From the NCBI RefSeq assembly GCF_963678635.1, contig NC_087070.1, positions 17,331,318 to 17,395,317 on the forward strand: 64,000 nucleotides of DNA. The letters are read 5' to 3'. The notes beneath the pieces were generated by a model. It saw only the letters and a list, made by a program, of their open reading frames with translations, was not told the DNA's origin and did no database searches. Below are positions 56,601-64,000 of the stretch, piece by piece. Position numbers and translations under genes: made by a program. How positions within the stretch are numbered: position 1 is the first letter of the stretch; the number at the start of each line of letters is the position of its first letter. The stretch comes from Symsagittifera roscoffensis (Eukaryota > Xenacoelomorpha > Acoela > Convolutidae).

Positions 56601-59600
56601 AGGGAACGAAATCTATCTTTTTATACTTTATATGGCGTGTGGGGGGATAATTTTCATTACAAAATTCAAATTTTAGAAGAAAAATAATTCATTTTTTTTT
56701 ATTTCATTTAATTTTTTTAAGTTATTTTTGCTGCTCCATAAACCTTAAAAGGCAGTCGGAACATTCAGGGCTTCGCCCTGATACGAGCAGTCTTGTTTGA
56801 CTTTGTGTACGAAACCGCTGTCTTTACTAACACCTCACGAAAAATGAGAATCTTTTCAAATTCTCAGATGATTTAAAAAAAAACAATTAAATCTGTTATC
56901 TGCTTTACTTTTCAAACATTAGGGAAGATGCTTTGATGAATTTGGATTTGTTTTATCAAATGATATTGAAAAAACTTTCATGTGCCCAAAAAATTTTTGT
57001 TCGCAATGAAAAAAATTTTAAAAATAAAAAAAAAATTTCACTAATCTTTACGCATTTCTGTCCAAAAGTATGTTCTCAATTTACCCCTCAATGTTGGAAA
57101 ATGCAGTTAAACCCTGAATTTTGAAAAATTTTGTCGATGTTGGTTGTGATATTGCATGCTGAATTAAAGTTGTTTTTGTATGGAAACATCGTTTCCATAA
57201 ATAGCACCATTTATGGTGAGACGCATGGTTTGCATGGTGAAAAGAAATCAAAATCTAATGAAAGCGTATCGTGTACTAAGGATACTTTTTCTCAGTCATT
57301 TCTGTCAATTAACTTCTATTTTCACGGTTTTCCAGAGAAAAAAAACTTTGTGAAACATCTCTTCCATACGTAGCAGTAGCACCATATGATTTGCATGGTG
57401 AAAGTTTTTCTTATCTTACCAACAGCTTGCATAATGATGAGAAACCCTTTTTATTACTAATTTAATCCGTTAAAAATTATTATGAGGGTTTTCGAAACAA
57501 ACGTATGTGCTACGCATGATTAGTCATTTTCCATACAAATCATGCATGGATGTGGATGGTTGCGCATTATCTTCTATGATAGGCAACCCGGGTTATATTC
57601 AGTTGGGCACATTTATGTTTGTTTTCAGATAATTTATATCAGAAATAATATTTGACATGACAGCCCTGTAGGTGACTTGAGAAGAGTGTCTGGTTTTGAA
57701 GTGCCAAACAAGTCTTAAGGCGGGAGTTTCCAACACTTGATGAGTAAGGGGATCGACCTTAGCACCTCTAGGCAACACCACAGGCTGGAAAGGGGGCTGA
57801 AACAGTTTTTTCTGATAAATCAATTCTCTGTATGAACAATTGCAAAAAACCCTCTCAGATTTTAGTTGAATAACCGCTGATACTGGCACACTGACCCCCA
57901 CAAATGAAAAGTTGCAATGGCATAAAAATACCGAAAAGAATTCCTCCTATTTTATCCCTCAAAGCTTGCTGGGTAATATTGTGTTTCGATTCGGTAAAAC
58001 CTATTGCAAAACGATGCACGGAGAATTCGTTGCAAGGTACAAAATCAACATATGCTTACCCACTGAATTAGTTGTTTATGGGGGTGCCAGTTCTTTACAA
58101 AGTGTCATTGGGGGAGGCAGAGGATTAGTGAACAAGATCCAATGTTTTTAGCTAAATTAAAAATTTTCTCAACTCACTTCAATTGTGATTGAATTTTTGT
58201 CCTGTGAATTTTTCAAAGCGGTACACACTATAGGTTGCAGACAACTATCGCCAACACTATAGGCGCACACATCTTCAAAACATCTCATGTGCCCAGAAGG
58301 AGATATCTGCAGGGTGAAATTCTCAACAAAATTGCACAAAGACTTCAGAGCTTCGAATCCATAATTGATATCTTCTTTTTCCCACACAATTGCTGAAGAA
58401 TTTTCCGTTGAATTGAAATGTTTAACTCGTTCTGTTCCAAAACAAGGCATCACTGCCAAAACTGGCAGAGAGACACTGGATCCAAAAGTCTGGAATGGAC
58501 AAAAGGTGCGGTTTAGACTGGGACTCGGGATAAAAGTGTTGCGTAACTTTTCAGCTGATGACGCAATGGGTTTATTCCGTGGAAAGTAGAGGTCCCAGAC
58601 GTCGTCCAAAGTTTCCAGTTCGATCCAGAGAGAACCGAGTGTTAAACATAGACTGACAAGGGTGGGAATTAGAATGAAGAGCCAGGGACTTCTGGCTATT
58701 GTTCGTCCTGCAACATGAAAATCAAAACATGAAATAATTAGGCGAAGTCATAGTCTTATATTCAGACTTCTATGGTCCCGCTTAAAACGGAAAGGATTTA
58801 AGATTTTCCTAGGTGGGCGCATTTACAAAAAAATGAAAGGCATTACGAGGTCAAACTGTGTATTTTTTTTAATCATAGGCGCACTCCGCGCGGCAAGGCG
58901 GAAACGGATTTTGAATGCGCACCATTGCTAGTTTTCATCAAATTCTACCGCGACAAAACTAATATGTCGACAAAATTTACGTTACCCGTATTTGAGCCCC
59001 AAATCCAAAGAAATTTTGTAAGTGGAACTTTGTAAGGAAAAATTATGGCATTGTGGCGCTCCGGTTATGATGGTGCCCAGTAATCATCTGATTGCGGGTT
59101 CAAATCACACTTACGCTGCAATTTCTAAAGTTTTGCACAGTTTGGCTTCATTTTGGTTTTTATTGGTAATGAATTTTGTTGGCCTTATTTGAGTTAGAAC
59201 TTTTGATTTCCCCAGCTTCCCGAACTTAAAAGAAGGGATGTGGATTGCAGAAATCTGTCGCAGAAATTTGTCCAATGAAAGTTATTGAAGATTTTTTAAA
59301 ATAAATATGAAAATATTTTTAATGGAATCCAATAACATACAAAAAGAGCCAACATGGTGTTTTGTGCGTGGAGCTCTAAGACAGCCATCTTTAAGACACT
59401 GAAGCGTACTCATGAATATATCGCAAAATATTGCGAAATTTTCCCTAAATTTCTCATGTTTGCCTCTGAATTCAGCATTTTTTTTTTGCTTAATTCCATT
59501 TTTTCCAAATCCCAGAAATTAGTGCGTCTAAATAAGATTAAATTAGTTCAAACAGCCCAAAAACAGTCAAAGTTTTAGAAATGATAGCAAAGTCAATCTG

Positions 59601-59865
59601 GTTGATAATAAATATAGGGGGAGGGTTCTAAATACGCTCCTAGCGCAAATGATATTATATCATAAAGTAATTTGCATCATTCATTTTATCAGCAAGTTTT
59701 TTATGATATCGGCGGATGGAAAACTTGATATTTTCACTAACCGAGTGAGTCAAAGAGACTTGCTAGAAGTAGTTGGGGACTGTGGTACACTTTGTTGACC
59801 CATGAGCCCACAAACTCTACTAGCCTCCTGCTCTTACCTCTCCACTTCCCATGTTCTCGTCCCAT
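44608..59865 (-). CDS. Patched-related (sterol-sensing, RND-type) membrane protein, about 12 exons
   Basis: Exons in coding order: 59865-59742, 58707-58178, about 57882-57611, 56207-56006, 55388-55220, 54963-54865, 52104-51928, 51462-51272, 50944-50696, 50322-49822, 49443-49194, 45137-44608; about 1,100 residues. The first exons give a cytosolic start and transmembrane segment 1 (LGRTIARSPWLFILIPTLVS), then a Cys-containing luminal loop. Exons 4-7 form the sterol-sensing domain with the family's GIGIDSTFVITFTW and LLAFLVGSF. Exon 10 is the second loop. Exons 11-12 hold the last membrane segments (LLLIGLCIDYISHSG, ALSSLLSVSMLGFGSSYVMR, FLPIVLSFFGP) and a Cys/Ser-rich tail. This pattern matches PTCHD/PTR proteins; substrate and role are unknown. 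Junction phases fit except around exon 3, where a small exon or unusual site may be missing. The start is the only ATG placing segment 1 in frame. Confidence 0.85.
45833..46036. mobile_element. GGCTCTTTT-type MITE in the last intron of the Patched-related gene
   Basis: It runs from GGCTCGTATTCCTTCTCTCC to GGGGGGAGAAAAAGAGCC and is colinear with the copies at 17204 and 19975. The flanks GTTTGCTG and GTTTGATG match at seven of eight positions, fitting a hAT-size target duplication. Confidence 0.65.
46100..46600. repeat. Dispersed repeats shared with 60.7 kb and 62.2 kb
   Basis: About 46125-46225 (GCAGAGAATGTTCCGACCAT onward) recurs near 60730-60820. About 46490-46590 (AAAAACTAAAACACACCCGA onward) recurs near 62190-62260. 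Both are unclassified. Confidence 0.5.
47437..48160 (+). pseudogene. LINE (non-LTR) reverse transcriptase fossil
   Basis: In shifting plus-strand frames there are EKAFDTADH, then RFDVPQGSILSPLLFILYITDID, then LYADDTEF, the order and motifs of a Jockey/CR1-type RT palm (KAFD, PQGS.L.P.LF, YADD). Stops and shifts are frequent. It lies inside the last intron of the Patched-related gene on the opposite strand. No endonuclease or 3' tail was identified. Confidence 0.75.
48739..49056 (+). other. Unrecognised 105-aa frame opposite the last Patched-related intron
   Basis: A frame with normal-looking composition (MFKIMDLWRTTNNCIKGRHQ onward, several Trp, Cys and His) lies close to the next exon on the other strand. 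I recognise no domain; it may be transposase debris or chance. Confidence 0.2.
52105..53241. other. Intron sequence, no feature recognised
   Basis: This is the first part of the 2.7-kb intron between exons 6 and 7 of the Patched-related gene. It is AT-rich, without an ORF or recognised repeat. Confidence 0.4.
53242..54137. mobile_element. MITE M2 of the CCCGGGTTGACC family, in an intron
   Basis: The left end is ACCGGGTTGACAAAAAAT and the right end, reverse complemented, ACCTGGGTTGACATC. It carries the family's GCTAGTCATACAA-type motifs near both ends. The middle differs from M1 and M3, including a 115-aa plus-strand frame with no recognised domain. Confidence 0.6.
54605..54800. mobile_element. 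Left part of the hAT-like MITE, in an intron
   Basis: It begins CAGGAGCGGATCTAGGATTT and follows the element at 11294 for nearly 200 bases, including TTTTGTCAACCTTTT. The right half is missing. Confidence 0.65.
56753..56798 (+). repeat. Short hairpin repeat, copy 3 of 3, in an intron
   Basis: It contains CAGTCGGAACATTCAGGGC, TTCG, then GCCCTGATACGAGCAGTC and TTGTT. It is nearly identical to the copies at 39789 and 44395. Confidence 0.8.
57130..57597. repeat. Intron stretch with GCATGGT repeats and a CCCGGGTT end
   Basis: Several direct and inverted short motifs (TAGCACCAT, TTTGCATGGTGAAA, TTTCCATA) recur, and the right end is GGCAACCCGGGTTAT, like the ends of the CCCGGGTTGACC MITEs. The left end could not be placed. 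Confidence 0.35.
59047..59117 (+). repeat. tRNA-derived SINE-like or pseudo-tRNA segment
   Basis: It contains an A-box-like TGGCGCTCCGG and, about 40 bases on, a B-box-like GGGTTCAAATC, with an anticodon-arm-like CAG..CTG between. The acceptor arms pair poorly, so a working tRNA is unlikely. It lies in the first intron of the Patched-related gene. Confidence 0.35.
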
Positions 59866-60066
59866 TTCAGAGAACAACTCGGATCAGCTTCTGGACGTTG
59901 ATGCTGAAAAAAAAACATAGCCATTAGATCTCCAGCAAAATGAGAAAGATACTAAATTATAAAAGCACTCAAAAAAGAAACACGCAAACTTCAGTTCAAT
60001 CAATTTGTTATTTTTTGAACATTTTTCTTTTAAAATGTTTAGTACACTGATCGAAATGCTGCTCAT

Positions 60067-61211
60067 ACAGTTTCCAAAAAAAAAAGAATTTATTTATGAC
60101 TGGGGTTTTTCAATTCCATAATTGACAAGCTTGCAACAGGTTGGTACGAAGAAAGCAGTCAATTTTTTGCTGTTTAATTATATGCTGTTTGAACAATAGA
60201 CAATTAGTTGTATTATGCTTGATTGGTATGATGTTAAAAGTGTATGCTTGTAGACCGCATACCAATTGAAACATAGGTATTTTGGCAGACTTGATAGACA
60301 AATTTGATTGAAAGGTGTTGTGGCGCCGTCTAGTTTGGTTAAAACAATATTTTGTGCAAATTTTTATTGTCTTAAAGACTTCCTTTTTGAATCTCACTTA
60401 ATTTTTTTAAGTTGAGAAATGAAATAGCGGCGCACTAAATCTTGCACAATTTAGTTTTTGTGCCGAGTGTATACAAATAACAATCATGCTGAAATAGTTT
60501 TTGTGAGAGCTGTGTATACAGACCTGTATATTCATTTCAGACGCAAAAAAATCAAAAAATCTAATTTCAAATGCGCCAAGTATATTTCTCCAGCCAATGC
60601 AAAGTCAACACCTATTTCTTAAAAGACGTTTTTCAGGAACCTAGATTACTGACAGGCACTAACTAACGAGCACAAAACCTTTAAATTCCAATAACTCACA
60701 TGAACAAGGGCAAACGATTGCTATGCAAAACGCACAGAATGTTCCGACCATAATCATACAAAAACTACTGAAAAAGATTCTTTTTTTTTCAAATTGAGGT
60801 CTGTACGCGGTGAGATTAAAAAACTATTAAAAAACATGGAGAAAGCATCAGACTAGTGAATAATGAGATAATTTGTCCAAAAACAAAAAATGAATGGCAA
60901 ACAAAAAAATGAGGAAAAAAAATTAAACAAAATTTTCAGCAAACTTCAAAACATGTTTGCAATTTTTTTTGCCTATGAAGCGCTTAGTTGAACTAGATTT
61001 TGACTAGGAAGCGCTAAATAGTTTTCGTTTTAGTAAAATCAAGTTTTCATAGCCTAAAAATTCAGACAACGAACTTTACTCAATCGCTTTACTCGCTCAA
61101 AATTAGACTGAAACTCAAAAGTTTTGATCCGATTTTTCTGGACACTTGGAAAAAATTTTCAAAAGTTTTTTAAAATAGTTCGAATGACGGCTGAAATAAC
61201 TTTAATATGAT
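60067..61211. other. No gene recognised upstream of the Patched-related gene
   Basis: The stretch is AT-rich with short frames only. About 60730-60820 repeats sequence at 46125-46225. The promoter of the Patched-related gene should lie here, but I cannot identify its elements. Confidence 0.35.
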
Positions 61212-62144
61212 ATCCCGGGTTGACCAAAAATGCTACTCATACAATTTTTATCAATGAAAAAATGCTATTCATACACTTATCATGCAATCCCATAAGTACA
61301 GAAAGTTGCATGAAAAGTCTATGATTAGTGATTTTTCATATATGGAAAATGTATGACTAGCATTTTCCCATAAACCAAAAAATAAGTTTTTTAAATTTTA
61401 ATTTCTCAAAATTCTTGGGATGTGTTTGTGACCAAACACAAGTGACAAAAACCATGGTTTACTCGAAACTAGAGTCATCAAAGGTTTGATCGCCTCGCAT
61501 TTACAATGCATAGGAAACGACCTGTATTATATAACAATTTTCTTTTACCAATAATATACTGAAAGCATCAAACTTTTTAACTTTGGCAAAAATTTTCAAT
61601 GATGATTAATTTCAAAATTTGAATTTTTAAACTATCAGACATTGATCAGGGTATACATAAAAATGCCATACAAAAAAGTGGGAGTTTTTAGCGTTTCTGA
61701 AAAAAGTTATTCAGAGAAACGGAAAAAAAACAATTTTGTGTATCCAGGATTACGTTATGCACACAAAATATTATATTTTGCATGCAAAAAAAAATTGGAA
61801 AATGTTTGTTTTAGTACAAATTTCGATTTGCGGTTGAAAAAAAACTTGATGCAATTTCATCAATTTCACAATTAACTGGAAAATTTTTTGTCACCATAAA
61901 AAAGCTAATCATACAATTTCCATGCTTGGAAGTTATATGATTAGCGTTTTTTGACAATTTTTTTTTCTTTTTTATTAAGTACGATACACCAATTTTTATG
62001 CCAAATTAAGAAAAAAAGTTCTTTGAAAATTCAATGACACCATTTTAGCAAAATGAATGAAACTTTCTTGATTACTTTTTTTCCATAGACTTAGTTTATG
62101 GAATTGTATGACTAGCATTTTTGGTTAATAGACTTCAACCGGGG
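61212..62144. mobile_element. MITE M3 of the CCCGGGTTGACC family
   Basis: The left end is CCCGGGTTGACCAAAAATGC and the right end, reverse complemented, AACCCCGGTTGAAG. It is colinear with M1 over most of its length (GATCAGGGTATACAT, CCAGGATTACGTTATGCACA). The 77-aa plus-strand frame inside is not open in M1, so it is probably not a gene. Confidence 0.65.
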
Positions 62145-62574
62145 TTATCATTCAATCCATTCCGATGACTATTTGTGGTAACTGAGCTTGCGTGGAAAAC
62201 AAAAGAAAAAACTAAAACACGCCCGAATCCAAAGTCCTTCCCCATTTTCAATGGCTGGAACAATAATGGTGCAAGAAGAGCAGCTGTTCTTTCAAAAACT
62301 TAAGAATCAAACAAAAATTGTTGAATAAAAGAATACACTAAGTCACTTCAATTATCTCAAAAATCAATTTTTTGTTTTGATATCCAGTGAGACCTTCGTC
62401 AAACTTAAAATACATGTATGAACTAAAATTAAAAATCTGTAGCACTATATTTGATTTTGCGATGAAAGTCATGATTTTTGTCCATGCCTATGAATCTGTT
62501 AGAAGAGCGCTGATCTATACTGTCTTTTTTCTAAGCACAATTTCTCGAAAAAGCTTCTCTGTGTTCTTTGTAGT

Positions 62575-62684
62575 AGTTAGAACATAGTTGAAAGATGCCC
62601 GAGGGAAAAAGAGCCCGGCCTGAGGGCACGAAGTGCCCGAGTGCGGCTTTTTTGCCCGAGGCCATCTTCAACTATGTTCTAACT
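62575..62684. repeat. Foldback hairpin of about 110 bp
   Basis: The left arm AGTTAGAACATAGTTGAAAG onward pairs with a right arm ending CTTCAACTATGTTCTAACT over about 40 bases with few mismatches. The loop holds a second perfect hairpin, GGGCACGAAGTGCCC (62624-62638). Repeated AAGAGCCCGG-type motifs follow to about 62770. Confidence 0.7.
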
Positions 62685-62926
62685 GTTGAGAGTATGTTTT
62701 TGCTCTTTCTGAGGGAAAGATGCCAGAAAATTGTAAAGGAGCCCGGAAAGTTGTAAAAGAGCCCCGAAAAGTGCGCGAAACTATGCATATGATTTCTTTT
62801 TTCATTCATGCGTTCTAATATTTCATTTTCTATTCATGCCTTGTCGTGAAAGAACATGTGTGAAAGAGCAAAAACATACCCTTCTTAATCTGCTAGCACT
62901 CTATATTTGTCGATCAATGAAAACTT

Positions 62927-63640
62927 TTGAGCATCGCAAAAACGGAAACGACTGATTACAGAATAATGCTTTCAAAAATAAACCATTTGCAAAATTTTGA
63001 TCGGATTTTTTGCCAAAGTAACACACAGGTCAAATTGTTACGGAATTTCAAATTTTTTGGAATTCGACACAAGTGCTACCAAAAACTAGCGAAAAGTGCG
63101 ACAACTTCAATGAAACCACATTGCACAAAAGGACTGTCTGGCGTAGTGATCGAAAACAATGTAGAAAACATTGAAAGAAAATTTTCAGATAAAAAAGGAA
63201 ATGGCCGATCGACCTTGGCTAAAAATAACAGTTAAGTATGAAACTCAAACTAAATTTGGGTTAAATTTAGGCATGTAATTAGGGCAATATAATGTCAAAC
63301 CGTATAATCATTTACCGCAAGTAGAATAAAAAACAATTGAAAGCCAACTGAAAAAAAAAACAATTGAACCTGCAAGATTGCAAAAAATCCGCCCACTTGA
63401 ATCTGGTAAATTTTAAGACTGGTTCTATTAAGTTAACAAGGCGTGGAAGAAAAAGGGAGATAAAAATAGAAAGGAAGCAGCTCACCAATTGGCAGCAATT
63501 AATTGATCACTTCCGCTCTTCAATTTGTTCACTTCTGATTTCAGTAGATGCAATGAGAACGATTGATCAGAATAATAAGATACATATGAGCTGTTTACGT
63601 GAACAACGAGTGTCGAGTATAAACCAAAGGGGATTAGGTT
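62927..63640. other. No gene recognised
   Basis: Plus-strand frames of 102 aa (62927-63235) and 92 aa (63364-63642) have no recognised domain. They could be chance or 5' parts of the candidate exon that follows. Confidence 0.25.
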
Positions 63641-63675
63641 AGATCACTCTTTCTTTCCCTCTTCCCCTCCCGTAG

Positions 63676-63803
63676 ACCTGTCAAAGACGAGAAGTGGAAG
63701 AGGAAAGCATTTGACAGAGCACTCGTGCAACTGGCCGACAACCTCTGCAGCCGAAATGTTGTAGCCAGAATCAGTGAAATTAGTGGGCAAGGGCAGCGCG
63801 CAG
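63676..63803 (+). CDS. Candidate internal exon of an unidentified host gene
   Basis: A strong pyrimidine tract (CTTTCTTTCCCTCTTCCCC) ends in CGTAG. It is followed by an open frame reading VKDEKWKRKAFDRALVQLAD and then NLCSRNVVARISEISGQGQR, up to a possible donor GTTTAG. Codon use and composition look like a host exon, richer in G and C than its surroundings. I do not recognise the protein, and neighbouring exons may lie beyond the window. Confidence 0.4.
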
Positions 63804-64000
63804 GTTTAGAGGATTCAAAGAATTTTGAAAGTGAAATAAGGTTCGCATTTTGCAGCAAATTCAGTGCAAGTTATTCCATTTTTATTTAATAAGGGACTTT
63901 TTATGGTCGAACAACTCGAAACTCTCTTGGCTCGATCAAAGAAAACCCTAAATCCACTGAATATAAATAAACATGGTTTCAGCTCAACTTAATCAGCTAT

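Noticed and set aside
61642-61875. 77-aa ORF inside MITE M3
   Set aside because: The aligned part of M1 has stops in this frame, so it is chance sequence.
1-64000. CRISPR arrays, rRNA genes or bacterial operons
   Set aside because: No regularly spaced direct repeats with unique spacers, no rRNA-like sequence and no ribosome-binding-site pattern were seen; the gene structure is eukaryotic.

Overview
The window looks like AT-rich nuclear DNA of an animal, probably an invertebrate. Two spliced host genes with GT..AG introns are visible, and most of the remaining sequence is transposable elements and their debris. No rRNA, CRISPR, operon or prokaryotic feature was seen. The species cannot be named from the sequence.

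Layout. (1) 1-5035: the 5' part of an LTR retroelement on the minus strand (copy A), cut by the window edge. Its gag frame is open for 976 codons up to base 1. (2) 5041-8640: a decayed Ty3/gypsy-type pol on the plus strand. (3) 8841-15440: a bed of small DNA transposons (CCCGGGTTGACC-ended elements, hAT-like MITEs, a 1.09-kb tandem duplication) with further gypsy scraps. (4) 15841-19787: a three-exon plus-strand gene for a secreted GM2-activator/ML-domain lipid-binding protein. (5) 20227-39115: a complete 18.9-kb copy (copy B/C) of the retroelement in region 1, on the minus strand, with 409-bp LTRs. In its 5'->3' order it has LTR, primer-binding site, a 77-aa ORF, a structured leader, a small basic ORF, gag, protease, RT-RNase H, integrase, an env-like region, a Ser/Thr/Pro-rich ORF, a 316-aa unrecognised ORF, a 1.6-kb 3' region and LTR. 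(6) 39116-44440: intergenic DNA with a BEL/Pao gag fossil, a 957-bp inverted-repeat element and short hairpin repeats. (7) 44608-59865: a minus-strand Patched-related (RND/sterol-sensing) membrane protein gene in about 12 exons; its introns hold a LINE fossil and several MITEs. (8) 60-64 kb: more MITEs, a foldback hairpin and one possible exon of another gene.

The most notable item is the retroelement family. Copy A keeps intact 5' ORFs and gag, while copy B/C has nearly identical LTRs but broken gag, pol and env. Both copies conserve a 77-aa ORF just after the primer-binding site and a leader of four regularly spaced hairpin modules. In copy B/C the env-like frame, the Ser/Thr/Pro-rich ORF and the 316-aa ORF are chained by ATGA and TAATG overlaps, which suggests coupled translation. 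I recognise no homologue for the 77-aa, Ser/Thr/Pro-rich or 316-aa proteins. The two host genes are unrelated to each other and simply flank this repeat-rich DNA.
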